Part shown: positions 25,257 to 38,050 of the stretch, one piece after another
Layout: every line of letters begins with the position of its first letter
Position numbering within the stretch: position 1 is the stretch's first letter
DNA from: Rhytidiadelphus loreus
Taxonomy: Eukaryota; Streptophyta; Bryopsida; Hypnales; Hylocomiaceae
NCBI GenBank assembly: GCA_947034895.1
Contig: OX344762.1
Coordinates: forward strand, 78,300,981 to 78,364,980
Direction: 5' to 3'
Length of the DNA: 64,000 bases
The notes under the pieces: model-generated
Told to the model about the DNA's origin: nothing
The model's database searches: none
The model's input: the letters and a program-made list of their open reading frames with translations, nothing else
Program-made: the position numbers and the translations under genes

Positions 25257-27367
25257 AATTATTGCCTTCACGTCGCAACTTGTCAAGCACATTTGCACAG
25301 TTTCCTCGTTTCCTCTGTTTGAGGTGCTGCTCTCACACTTCAATCGCCAGCTCTGTGAATCCCGTACTAGCCTTAACTTAAGTATCGATCGTCTCGATCA
25401 CACTCAACAGCTCGATCGAGTTATTTGCATCTCAAACTTGATCTGATACTAACATATCGACACGGTTCACAAAACAGTAGTTCAGACACAGTAATTAAAC
25501 ACCGTCAATGTCTGGATCAACTCACCAACAGTAAAGTTACACTCGGGGAATATTTTAAAAGACAATCCGTGAAGGCAATGACCAAGTTTGAAGGAAAGCT
25601 GATCGAAGAATTGAAGAACAACTATCGTAGACATGATACTGACTGTTCAACACGCAGTGCACGTCACCATAGAGCACAAGAAATGTCTCAGAGCTATATC
25701 TGATTGAAAAGCCTCACAGTTATGCTAAAAAAGAAGAAGGCAACATTTGTAGCTCCTATAGTGAAACCTAACATGCATGGTTAGTGGATGGCACGTTGAT
25801 CACACATTGATGCATATAGTTGTGAGCTTGATTGTAGAAAGGTCACAACTTTCCAAATACAATTGTCATTTCAATTTTACTACAATACTCTCATCTCATT
25901 TACTAACTACAATTATTTTTTAAATAGTAAAAAAGTGGTACCCACCTTGTGAATAAACATTTGAAAGTAACCCAAATGTTTGTGGTTAGTAGCATGTCTA
26001 CAATAATCAAATCTTCAAGTAGTCATCCATTTTTGCATCCTTCTTTTCACTACATTTGTCCACTTTTGAAAAGAGATATTTAAGAAGGTTGCGAGGTTGT
26101 TGCCTTCTTTTGTGTATTACAATTATCTTCATATAATGAAACTAATTAAAAATCAATTATTGCAACTCCTTGGGAATGTGTTTATTTTTTTGGAACTCTT
26201 TAGAAACATTGGTCGTTCTTTTAACATACAATGTACGTGCACCAAGGAGGAAATCATATATGTACAAGGAAATCAATGCTGTGTCAAAACCCACTTGTAC
26301 TACACATCAAGTTCATTCAATATATAGAAAATATTCCAATTACTTTGACACCTTTTACAACGTACATTTTGAAAAATCCATATCTATCCAGTACAAAGAT
26401 TGTATACAATTATATGCATATAATTATGTTACAATTTGGCACTGCAATCGTACCAATTTAATGAAATAGAATCAATAGAAAAAAAATGGACTCTTTAGAA
26501 GGCTGCTAAGAAGCTACTGTCTAGCTAAAGAATCCTAAACTTATATTTAATTTTGTCCTTCTCATATTGTTCCCCCAATGCTACTCACTTTTGGTTGGAA
26601 ACTTGAAATGTGATGATTGTGATATAGTAGGTGTTTGAAAACCATTGGACTACTTTGGTACTAGGGTATGCAATGAGTATCAAAGGCTTGGATTCATAAG
26701 TATTGATATTTTGAAAGAGGTAGATCATGTCATTTGGTGTGTGTTTTTAATTGAAAAATAGGACAATATGAGTCTTTTTAATCAAAGAGATGGGATAGTA
26801 CCTTTTCACCTTGCTTTCCAAACATGGTACTAACAACCAAAGGATTAGAACACGAGGAAAATTTTACAAGAAATAAAGAGAATAAAGGTACCCTCTTTCA
26901 ATGTGCAAGATAAAACACTATCTAGAATATACTGTTGTACATCATATTCTCCTACCTTGTCCAACCCAAGGGTTTACACAAGACATGGACATGTTTTCAT
27001 GCACTTTGAGTGCTAGCCAGGGCTTGCATGACTCTTGAAACAGCTTTACTTATCACACCCAACTAGGGCTTTAGAGAATCTAATTATTCTCTAATGATAT
27101 GTCCTTACACTAGCTAGCAGAGGTCAACATTGTCAAATTTTGCTTCAAAAATTAATGTTGTGTTCAAACATGGGCACTTCCTTTTGACAAATACATCTTT
27201 CTATTCAAACTCAACCCTCCCAAAGTCAAAGCCTTTTTAACTTGTCCGAACATGCTATTGGTCTCAAACCTTACTCAAGCTAAAATACTCCGTGGGGTGC
27301 ACGAGCGAAAGGACAGGGTAATGATGTCAGCTTCATTTCAGTGCACGTAAGTCCGGCTGGAGTGAAG

Positions 27368-27375
27368 TATAAATA
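27368..27375 (+). promoter_or_regulatory. TATA box of the peroxidase gene
   Basis: TATAAATA sits in a locally GC-richer patch 950 bp before the peroxidase start codon. An acceptor (TTTTGCAG) ends at 28231, and a donor candidate CAG/GTCCTT lies at 27532, so a leader exon of about 130 nt and a 0.7-kb leader intron are plausible. The leader ATG at 27460 would then open only a short upstream frame that closes at TAG before 28300. Confidence 0.5.
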
Positions 27376-28318
27376 GTGAATGCATCTAAATCAATTGTAA
27401 GTTTCAAGCGCATGGTGGATCAGACTGAGATATGATACTGAGTTGAAACTCAAATTATTATGCTCTTCACCTCCGCATATTCGTCCTCAACCCAGCTGCT
27501 TGTGCTGTGCAACGCAATACCATCACAGGCAGGTCCTTTCATCAATTCCTTTCTTACCTGCATTCAGCAAATGTCTTTTATTGTCTTGAATGTCTTCATT
27601 TTGCATGTCCGAGGGGAAATGCATGGCAACTTTGGAAGACATGTCAGTATGCATGACCAATGTTGAGTCCATGGATGCTTAATCTGACCTCGTTGACATG
27701 TCCAGAATCCCGTAGCAAACGACGATATTTGCCTAGAATTATCACACTCACGAGGTACGGCATATGATGTTTCAGTAGAGAGTGAATAGTTCGTATGCAC
27801 ATTACATCCTCAGTTGCTTTCTGAATTTACGACTTCGGCACTTTGCATGGCCTGAAACTTAAATCTATACCAGTGCCTAGTTTTAGAGCTTTTTTCCAGT
27901 TGAATGTCACGATTTTGGCGCTCTGAAACTTACGTCAAAATTGACGTTACATTAGTTCTGTCATCAAGCATATGCTTTTTCTTCATTTTCTCAGAGAGGG
28001 GAATGTAAGCCTTTGGAGCTAGTCTGCTTGAAATTGTAAATTTGAACTAATGCTTCTGACCTTTTGGATCTGCCTAGAATTCCTCTAGAGACAAAAGGTG
28101 AATTGTGTTTGGGCCCCTCGAACGCACATTGCAACATGGTTCTATGTATTTTGTTTTAGTGTACTGCAAGTTTAATGGTATTAGTACTGCGATACTAAAG
28201 TGCTTCGAATGAAATGGTATTTATTTTGCAGGCTTCAATTCTTTGAAAAGGTTCAAGCCTGCAAGCTTGCCATCAGATAGCTAGTCAACGACTCACATCT
28301 CCAGTTCGGAAAACTGCC

Positions 28319-31289
28319 ATGGATAAGATGTTGTTGCCAACAGCTTACATACAGCAGCTTCACCGCCATGTGCGTAAGATCCCGCAATTATTGCCGATAG
28401 GGAAAGTCGTGAACATGGCAATGGCCTTTCTCACGCTGTCAACAGGGCTGGTGCTGGTGAATGGCACCACGCAAGGCAGTGATCTCAGTCTCCTTTACTA
28501 CGACGGGCTGTGCCCCGGCTTTGGCATTCTTGCTACTTCGAAGTTTCAAAATCTTACGGATTCTATTGTGGCACCAAAAATCCTTGCTGATCCTGGTCTT
28601 GCTCCTGCCTTGATGAGGTGTGTACACAACAGGACTCGTTTTTACTGTCAATCTTTACATTCTGTTTTCCAATCTAGTCTTTACTTGTGGTGAAAAAATT
28701 CGTGAAATGTATAGGTTTTGTTTTGTCCGTTGGTTAGATTTGGAGCTTGTATAGTATAAGCCTATGTAGCCGTAAATTTATGATTGAACCAATCGATGTA
28801 AGCAATGCTATAAGTTCTAAGACACAGAAAACTGGGTCTCCTCTGATAAGTAGAATATGGATTTATTAAGTCCGATGTGTAGAAGCAATCAAAATTTGGC
28901 AGATGAATTCAGTCCTTGAATTCCATTTTAGTTTCCAGGCAGTTGACCACCCATATACGCGTTTTCAAAGTCATATACATATCTGAAGCAAGTTCATTGC
29001 AATTTCTGTGCAGGTTAGCGTTTCACGACTGCTTTGTTGAAGTAAGCCTTTCCACACAAGCCTGAGAAAGTATTATATTTATTGCTGAGCTATTTAACTG
29101 TTTCTCAGTGGGAGAATGAAATACATAAGTGGAAGGAATTTGAGCTGCAATTTATTTATGAATTGATATTTGACCTAAGAAAGTTTTATTATTTCATTTT
29201 GGATGCAGGGGTGTGATGGCTCCGTTCTGCTAAATACTACAGCAGATAATTCCGCCGAGAAGGATGCAATTCCGAACCTTACCCTGAGAGGATTCGAAGT
29301 CATTGATGCAGTCAAAGCTGCGTTGGAGCAGATCTGCGCAGGAGTATTTTCATGTGCTGACATTGTCCAAGAGGTTGCCCTGGCAGCACAGAGACATGTG
29401 GTGAGCAAGTTTCTGTAGTCAAGGAGTGCAAACAATACTCGGTCTTCTTTGAAATAAATTCACGATTGTTTGCATCTTCATTTCTTCAGATACAGCTCGG
29501 CTGAAGTAGAAACTGGAGGATGTGTTCGATTTCCACATGATATTTGAATGAGCATTGTGTTGAATAGAATTCTGTAGTTCAATTCAGTGTCTCTTTGATC
29601 GACTCCAGACCTGTTTTCTTGCATTTTTCCTGTTTTCTTGACGTGGAAGGAGCCTTCCCATGACTGTTTAGTAATGTCACGATGTTATTCACTCATAGGA
29701 TGGCCACATTTGAAATGTTTTGAGCCTCCATGAGACAGTTTTACCCCAAGGTTAGCTAGGAATTGTGCGTGCAAGTTCAGTGATCTCCCAAAACTTAACT
29801 TCTGTCTGAGGTTCTAATTAAGCCCATGGGCTCCAGGATCTCATTCAACCAGTTCTTATTGAATCCGTTGCAGCACTCGATCTGAGTAAGCACTGATGGT
29901 CCCAGTTACTCGAAGTACATGATTGTGCTCAATTAAGTTTGACTAATTCGAGAATTTTTGTTGGATGTCCGTGGATGCAGAATCAATCAAACCCTAGAAG
30001 CTCCTGGATACTGAAATATGGGAGGCGTGATGGACGAGTTTCTCTCGCAACGAATGCCTCTCAATTCCTTCCTAGTCCTTTCATGAATTATACCCAGCTA
30101 GTTGCAAATTTTGCTGCACAAGGCCTGACCAAGTTGGACCTTGTCACCCTTTCAGGTACTAAGCACTAATAAAGTGCTCAAAGATTTCACCAAATTAATA
30201 TGAATGAAATGTAAATAGTATGAGCTATCAATTGATAGCGATGCAAAAATATGAAGTGCCCTACCCTGCCGTATTAGGATTGTTTCATAAACTTTTAAAA
30301 GAAATCATAAAGAAAATCTTTCCCACTTTTCATAGACTGAGATCTTCACCAGTATGAAGTTTAAATGGTTATATGTGACCAGTGAAATGTGGGTTTTGTC
30401 TTTTGAGTGGATAGTGTTTTGAGTTTTTGTTTCAGTCTCATAAATATTTCCCCAAAAGCGAAATCTATGGCAGGGGTGGTAGGTTCATCTCTTGATTAAT
30501 GGTTGCATTTTTTCGTTGAGGGGGAAGGGGATCAAATCATACCATTCTTGTAATCACAGGAGATAGTGACCTCATTTTGTATCTCTATGCAAAGCATGAA
30601 AGTCAATTTGTTAATATTAATGTTGGAAATTTGTGACATTTATTTGGTAAGCACTTGGAATCTGAAATTTACACTAGTGGTAGTTTTTAGAGCTTTGTGT
30701 AATTCAATGTCATAATTTTTGGCACCATGAATTGTGCCATGGTAAAAAAGAATTATGTTCCTTGTTTCCAAATGATCTTTGATTGTGTGCTACACTCATC
30801 CAATTGAAAGTTCCAAAGTAAAATAGTTGACATGGGCTAATTTTTCTTTAGTTACAACCATAGTAACATTGTTTACACTATTTTCCAGGAGCCCATACTT
30901 TTGGAATTGCTCACTGTAATACCTTTAGCGGACGATTGTACAACTATTATGGCAACGGATCCGGCACCGATCCAGCCATGGATGCTACCTTTGCCGCCGA
31001 TATGAAAGTCCAATGCCCCCCCGGCAGCCCTTTCAATGTTGTACACTTGGATGTGACCACTCCAAACACATTTGACAACGTGTACTTCAACAATATCAAT
31101 GATGGCAAGGTTCTCTTTACTTCTGACAACGCATTAAAGACTGACAATGTCAATATCATTCTTGATGAAGTCTCTAACCTTGTATATGTTAACACCAACT
31201 TTGCCATTTCTTTTAAGAAGATGACCGAGATTAACGTGAAGCTTTATCCAAATGGGGAGATTCATTCTAATTGCTCTCTCCGCAACTAG
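28319..31289 (+). CDS. PRX: Class III secretory peroxidase
   Basis: Exons 28319-28617, 29014-29041, 29209-29400, 29981-30155 and 30889-31289 join in frame to 364 residues. It is a haem peroxidase of the plant secretory pathway, oxidising phenolics with H2O2. Numbered from the first ATG, distal His is in FHDCF (H104) and proximal His in GAHTFG (H234). GCDGS (Ca site), GRRDG (187-191) and LPSP are present, as are all eight cysteines expected of the family (65, 106, 111, 152, 158, 241, 274, 360). A signal-peptide-like stretch begins at M33 (28415); starting there gives 332 residues, the usual length, so the 32-residue basic extension may be untranslated or unusual. The helix after SCADI has extra residues and lacks the common AARD motif. 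Exon 2 is only 28 nt. Confidence 0.93.
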
Positions 31290-31346
31290 TTCATAAGAAA
31301 TATGTGATTTTGAATCTAGCTACTAACTATGCAAGCTAGTCTTGAA

Positions 31347-31545
31347 TTGTTGTGTTGTGTAAATAATACTTGGATCAACTTACAATGCCAAGTTGGAATA
31401 TGTGGCAATGATTGCCACTTTTGATTGAGTTGTTGTGTTGCGAAAATAATACTTGCATCAATTTGTAATGGCAAGTTGGAATATATGGCAGTAATTGCCA
31501 CTTTTGAGCAAGTTGGAATATCTGGCAATGACTACCATTTTTGAG
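31347..31545 (+). repeat. 83-bp tandem repeat after the peroxidase stop
   Basis: Two and a half copies of a unit that contains TTGTTGTGTTG, AATAATACTTG and CAAGTTGGAATAT start 58 bp after the stop codon, so they probably lie in the 3'UTR. Each copy includes a small GGCAATGATTGCC-type palindrome. Confidence 0.8.
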
Positions 31546-31996
31546 CTCATTGTCATTGTGACAACCTATTGTTTTTCATGAAAAGCAAATGTGAATAATA
31601 GAAGGGGGTATACATGTCATTATCATATTGGTTGTAAAACTTTTACCAAAAAATTGCAATGGGTGAACAAGTGATTTTTCTAGTGGTTATATAACTCTTA
31701 GTTTCCATATCACAAAACACTTATTAGTGTGTTGGGCTCTGTCTCAGACTTTTGAAATTTAGTGAATTGAAACATCTAAGTAGCTAAAGGAAAGGAAATC
31801 AACCAGGACTTTATTAGTAGCCAAAATCTTGTCTATATACTAGTCATAGAATCCACACAACCTCTTTGACCGCCCATTGCTTGATTTTGTTGCAATGTAC
31901 TTTAAACCCTAGAATCTAAGAGGAGGTCAATAAGCTCAAAAAGGATCTTTGAATAGTGACACCCAAACTTGAACCCTAAATCCCTAATCCTCTCCA

Positions 31997-32862
31997 TTAA
32001 CCCTTAAAGGACCAATCTGTTGAATTTGGCAATATAGCCGAATTTTGGACATGTACGTGTGATTGTAGGTTTCCATGTTTTGGCCCAAACTTTTATAGAA
32101 GGTGTAAACAAGAAACATCTTCCATGTGCACTAAAATTCTGAACATTTGGAAATATGAGTCAAAAGTTATGGACTAATATATTACTTTTTTCCATAAATA
32201 GGCAATTCGGGCAAATAAAAAAATCATTTTTTTCATAAATAAAAATTTGAAATTGGTTTTCTAAAGTTACACATACAAGGAAAGCTTTGAATCATTCCAT
32301 TTTGATCAATGAATCAAAAGTTATGAGGCGTTTTAGTTTGCGGGTAGTTATAGATTCTCTACTCTAAAATAAACTTTGACATCCTTTATTTTATTCAATT
32401 TTTAATATTTAAAAAATAAATGAAATAGGATGTAGATTGTTTATTACAAGATTGCAACCATTGGGATTGGCATTTTTCAATTCTATAAACTAAATTCTTA
32501 ACAATTTTGTATTTTGAATCATTCTCTACTTCTTTCTACTTACTATTTTTTTCTTATATGTTGTATATTTCTAAATTATTTGAAAATTTTCAAGCATGTA
32601 GCCAACTTGACTTGAAGAATGAATACAAAGAAGCACTACTATTTTGGACATTTTTTCATACAAATGTGAGCTTGTGTAGTGTGGCTGCCCAGGTTTTCAC
32701 AAGGCCAAAAAAGAATTGATGTGAATTCAAAAGCTCATACCTTACAATCCATATAGTTGAAAATTTTGAAATTTTTTCCACATGTTCTCAAGTTAGCATA
32801 CTATAGAATCTTGTTTTGGAGCATTTTTGGTGAAAACATAGTCAAAGAACTTAAGGGATTAA
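31997..32862. mobile_element. TTAA-bounded element copy
   Basis: It starts TTAACCCTTAAAGGACCAAT; the right end (CTTAAGGGATTAA) is mutated. The inside is collinear with the copy at 34743 (shared ATTCCATTTTGATCAATGA-like and TAGCCAACTTG blocks), so both came from one source. Confidence 0.6.
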
Positions 32863-33899
32863 CCAACCTAAACCATTCCTCCTTGGAGATTGATTGGAAT
32901 AATTCTTCCTTGGATCCTAGGGAGTGAAAATAATTTAATCTGCAAAGAGTCATTGGTTGATTGGAAAGTTACAACACTAAAGGCTCTTACTTTGTGGGGG
33001 AGCATTTTGAAAGGGACCTTTTAAGTTAGCATTGGTTAATAATGTTATGTATCCAAGGAGTTTCGATCCTTTGACACATCCTTTCTATGACACACATCCT
33101 CTTCAATACTAAATCCAAAAAATTGAAGAATGCAACATTATAGAAAATCGTGAGCCTCCATAGGGATCAAAACCCCTTGGATACATACCTTGAGTTACAT
33201 CAATTTTGGATATATTGGTGCCATCATTCATTCAAAGCACTGGAGACTCAATTAATGAAAAGTGAGGAATCAAAGATAAGCACCACAATGACAGTGAAGG
33301 CACCAAAGTTTTGAATGACACATAATTTACAACGTTATTCTTTTGAGTAGAATGAAATCCCAAATATCATATGACTGTGATCCATTCAATCCGTGTCATT
33401 TTGAGCGCACCTTTCTCTACTTGTGTGAAAGTTGTGTGCATTGAATTAAGTAACTCCCGTTCTAAGATTAGGGTTTGTTTGGTTTATGTTTCAAGGCACT
33501 GGACTTGAAAAGCACCAAAGTCGTGAGCCAATATAACTAAATATACTGATGCTTGAACTCAAATTTCATTACAATGGCAGCAATGCATAACTTATTACTT
33601 CACAGTTGCTGGATTATTTAGGAGATGATTGAAAGCCCTTGCTTTCACAAATATATATCCATCTGCCCCATTTTTTTCATTTGATTCTTGGGACATCATA
33701 TGCATGCATACTGTGCACTTCACATGCAAGCTGACCATCCGGGGTGGAACAAGCTCACATTCAAACAGAATCCTTGCGTGATGTGATTTTACAACAGCAC
33801 AGAAAACCGGAAGATTTCAATGTTGGTATGTTCTACCACTGATATGCATGAATCACACAATGTGCTATAATTAATAATTAATAGCTTCTGCCATCCCAA

Positions 33900-34095
33900 A
33901 TGGAAACTATAGTATTTAAGAGGGGCAATGAAATGCGAGACCCGTGGAGTTTGAGATTCCCTTCTGTAGTTCTATTGATTGTGTTACAGTACCTCAGCTC
34001 TGGCTATGGTGGAGACTTTGCACTGGAAAGAGTTCATAGAGTGACCTTGCTGCAAGCAAGCAACCAATGTTTGGACTTGCAACATAACTTAATGT
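33900..34095 (+). CDS. Possible isolated signal-peptide exon
   Basis: From ATG 33900 (or ATG 33930) the frame encodes a basic start and then a hydrophobic run (SVVLLIVLQYL) typical of a secretion signal, followed by a mixed segment. It ends at a donor-like AT/GTGAGC at 34095. The surrounding 400 bp are less AT-rich than average. I found no second exon downstream, so this is a gene fragment or chance. Family unknown. Confidence 0.25.
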
Positions 34096-34249
34096 GAGCT
34101 TCAGTTTGAGGAATGAAGCTCAACATGGACATGTGCGTGTACGGCCTCATCATCTACACGAAGCATGACTCTCTACTTGAATTGAAAGCAACTTACATCT
34201 GATTTCAGCACAATCATTGTTGTAATTGTCACGTTTTGAGCATAACATG

Positions 34250-34375
34250 AAGGTATGTTCACACTTGGTATTAGGAGTGATGTTTGTAATGTGAATCCAA
34301 TCTATAAGTAGGTCTAAATTTGTTCCCAAGACCCTCAATAACAACACTCTTTAACATCAAGTGTGAACATACCTT
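34250..34375. mobile_element. 126-bp hairpin element
   Basis: Perfect 18-bp inverted ends (AAGGTATGTTCACACTTG and its complement) enclose a partly self-complementary centre. Small MITE-like structure, superfamily unknown. Confidence 0.6.
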
Positions 34376-34742
34376 TACTTTCACAAAGCACAAACATTAG
34401 ATGTCAAGTATTCAAAATGTCCTTTGACGCCCATTTCAAGTGCAACTATGGAATTTCACAATTGTAGGATGAAACTTTGGGCTACTCTAAAGCATCTACT
34501 TTTGACATTCAATGATTGCATTCTTAACCCTTAAGCTAATGCTTTGACATCCACATTTTAGATGATGAACAGAGGGCTTGCACGCATTGTTTCGTCCAAT
34601 TTCTCTCATTCATCCAATGTAATACTTGAATGTTGAAAAGATAACCTTCCTAAATGGCCAATTTTGTGAAATTGAAACAAATGGTATTTCTATGCAAAAT
34701 TATAAGCAAAAATGTGCCAAATTCAAAAAAGAATCGAGGTGT

Positions 34743-35630
34743 TTAACACCTAAAGGACCAAACTACATTTTTTTTTGGCAATATAGCGATTTGGGGTAGC
34801 TCACTACAAATCAAAGTTTTATTTATTTTTCTTTGAAATTTTCACACAACATGTACCCAAAGAGTATCTTTATAAATTTCATAAATTTTGACACAAAACT
34901 ATTTCATAAATTTTGACTACATGGTTAAAAAGTTATTGTATGATATGTAATTTTCTTTAAACTACAGACAACCTGGGTAGCTCCAAAAGTTTCTTGAAAA
35001 ATCATATTTTTAAGAAATAAATTTTTTAAATTGGTTCTCTAGATTTATATATATGTGGAAAGCTTTTAATCACTCCATTTTGATTAATGAGATGAGGAGC
35101 TTTAGTTTGCAAGTAGTTATGGATTCTTTACTCTAATATAAACTTTGAAGTCCTTTATATAACTCAATTTTCAATATTTTTTTGAAAAAAATAAAACCAT
35201 AGGATGTAGATTTTTTATTACAACATTACAACAATTGGAATTGGAAATTTTCAATTCCATAACTAGAATCTTATCAATTTTGTATTTCAAATCATTTTCT
35301 AATTCTTTCTACTTACTATTTTTTTCCTATATATTGTATAGTTCCAAATGATTTGAAACTTTTCAAGCATGTAGCCAACTTGCCTTAAAGAATGAATCCA
35401 AAGAAGAACCATCAACATAGACATTTTTTCATACAAATGTGATCTTTTGAAATGCAACTACTTGGTTTTTTACATGGCCCAAAAAAAGATTTTTGCCACT
35501 TCAAACACTAATATCTTGCAATCTACATGGTGAAAAATGAATTTTTTTTCTAAAATTTGGTACTTGTACTAGAAATATCAATTTTGGAGCATTTTTGGTG
35601 AAAACATAGTCAAAAACCATTAAGGGTTAA
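34743..35630. mobile_element. TTAA-bounded element copy
   Basis: It starts TTAACACCTAAAGGACCAAA and ends CCATTAAGGGTTAA. It is closely similar internally to 31997-32862. Confidence 0.6.
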
Positions 35631-37016
35631 AGGTTAATTTATCATCTCTACACGTTGGGTAAGGAATCCCTTACAAATTTCTTCAATAGACGTTTTGGAT
35701 TTTTTGAGTGAAGATATTAATAGCATTATATTTCCATTTGAACTACATTGTTTCCAAATACTTGATATGTTGATGATTCATCCAAGTGTTACATAGCTAC
35801 TAAAACTTATTGCCAAGAGTCTCTATCAAATTGATAGGTATAGGTGCACCTATTACTATATAAAGTATGTGTGCCTATAATCATCATTGCTTAAAATGCG
35901 ACACCTACATTTGAACTAAAATGTGACATAAAAACCCAACGACGCTAGCATGTGAGCGTGAGCCTAAGAGCGGTGAGCAGGGATTGTGTGAGCCTAGAGC
36001 CTAGAAATGTAAAATATGATGTAATTTGTAAATATTTTTTATTAAAAAGTTAAAAGATTGATTTTTTTTCACCAATATTGCTATGTCTAGAAAAAAAATG
36101 ACCTATTACCATGGGACCTATGCCCGTGGATTTTATATCTAAAAGCTTGGGAAGTTGGTGCTATTGCATGTTTTGAAATTTATATTACATCTCATATTAC
36201 ATTCTAAGAGGTTTGTTTGAGGGTGGATTGATCAAGTGAGATTACATATAATTTATAGTGAATTCTAAAGATAAGAGGAAAACAAATGCAGTGAAAATAT
36301 CGTAGGATGTAGAGCATTGTGTACATAATAAAATATTCTTTCATTGCAACAAAGAATACATATTGGAATATGAAAATAATACTTTTTTACTTGAATTTAG
36401 AGATTTTGAAGATAATATATTGATACTACGTATCTACTTCATATCATGCTATTATCTACCAACTAACTTGAATATTCACACATCTTGATGATTCTAGCAA
36501 CAACAATTACTTGCTTTATTTCATCCAAGTTGGAGGTAGGAGCGTAGATGAATGTGTCTATCTTATAATCAAATTTACACAAATAATGAAAGATATAATA
36601 AATGTGTTTGTAGTTTATGTACATGTCACGTTTTCCAATAGAGGCCTCATTTATATTTCCATAATGAGGACAAATACAAGTTCATAGAAAATTGCAAAGT
36701 GTAATATTATAAACCTTCTGGTTAGAGTTTGTACCAAACAAAAATATAATAATAGCACCTACATGCTAGAAGTTCAAACAAGATAGTAAGGAAATAATTA
36801 CCCCAATTGATATTAACTTTGAATGTATGTGTAATTTTTGGTTAAAGACAAATTTTGAAACTTTATATCATTTCTTGCACTTTGAAAGCACGATTCCAAC
36901 GGTATATAGCATATAAAAAACGGATGCATATTGAGTCATTTATGACCTCAAAACTACTATAGCATCCTGAAATTTAGCTTGAAATGTTTGGATTTCAAAG
37001 ATTTTAAGGTGCCTTG

Positions 37017-38050
37017 CTACCCCCAGTCGTTGACGGGTGCAATTTTCAGGGTTGCAATTTAGGACAACAAATGTTAGGATTTAGTCAAACACTATAGTTC
37101 ATGTATTCTTTGCTATCCTCCGTTGTTAACGGCTACGCTTTTAGAGGATTCAACTTCGCTTCTTCAATGAATCTTGCTACCCCCACCGTTAACAGTTGTG
37201 CTTTTAGAGGATCCAACTTCGCTTCTTTGATGGCTCTTGCTATCCCCCACCGTTAACGGCTGTGCTTTTAGAGGATCCAACTTCGCTTCTTTGATGGCCC
37301 TTGCTACCCCCCACCGTTAACAACTGTGCTTTTAGAGGATCCAACTTCGCTTCTTCGATGGCCCTTACTACCCCCCCCCCCCCGCCATTAACGGCTGTGC
37401 TTTTAGAGGATCCAACTTCACTTCTTTGATGAACCTTGCTACCCCCTGCCGTTAACGGCTACGTTTTTTGAGGATCCAACTTTGTTTTTTTATGGACCTT
37501 TCTACCCTCCGCCGTTAACGGCAGGAGATATAGAGATGCAACTTTTCTTTTTTTATCGACCTTGTTACCCCCCGCCGTTAACGGTGGGGGGTTTGGAGAT
37601 GCAACTTTATTTTTCTGAAGGACCTTGTTACCTCCCGCCGTTAACGGCGAGGGTTTGGAGATGCAGTTTTTATTTATTTTTATGGACCTTGTTACCCCCC
37701 CGCCGTTAACGGCGGGGGTTTTGAGATGCAATTTTATATATTTTTATGGACCTTGTTACCCCCCGCCGTTAACGGCGGGGGGTTTGGAGATGCAACTTTG
37801 TTTTTTTTATAGACCTTGCTACCCCTCGCCGTTAACGGCGGGGTTTTGGAGATGCAATTTTTTTTTATGAACCTTGTTACCCCCGCTGTTAATGGCAGGG
37901 GGTTTGAAGATGCAACTTTGTTTTTTTTATGGACCTTGCTACCCCCCGCCGTTAACGGCTACGCTTTCAAAGGATCCAACTTCACTTCTTCTATGGACCT
38001 TGTTACCCCCGCCATTAACAGTGGGGTTTTTAAAGACCACAATTTTTTTT
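37017..38050. repeat. Array of about 16 repeats centred on GCCGTTAACGGC palindromes
   Basis: The unit is 58-71 bp, mostly 62-64, and reads CTTGCTACCCCC then (G)CCGTTAACGG(C) then a variable part. Two sub-types exist. Outer copies continue GGATCCAACTTCGCTTCTT. Central copies (about 37497-37930) continue with a complementary GGGGG so that the palindrome grows to about 22 bp, followed by GAGATGCAACTTT. Long runs of C vary between copies. Open frames within it are by-products of the period. Confidence 0.9.

Larger units (their letters stand above)
20408..27360. other. Intergenic region between amylase and peroxidase genes
   Basis: No gene is recognised. It contains the foldback at 20799, the TTAA-family copy at 22064, the MITE at 23781 and a slightly GC-richer patch at 24850-25700 with a small unsupported frame. 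Around 23100-23270 the text partly repeats amylase intron 3 (near 18830-18985: CCAATGGATGACTTTC, GAAATGAAGAATGCACC), so both belong to another dispersed repeat. Confidence 0.5.
31546..37016. other. Repeat-rich intergenic region
   Basis: Two TTAA-family copies (31997, 34743), a hairpin element (34250) and one possible stray exon (33900) are the only things I can name. From 35631 to 37016 I see only AT-rich sequence, with a short relic of GTGAGCCTA repeats near 35950-36005 that resembles, in inverted orientation, the end of the satellite at 39249. Confidence 0.5.

Noticed and set aside
27460..27666. Possible upstream start of the peroxidase protein at ATG 27460
   Set aside because: Every frame through the next exon (from 28232) meets a stop before ATG 28319, so it can only be an upstream frame.
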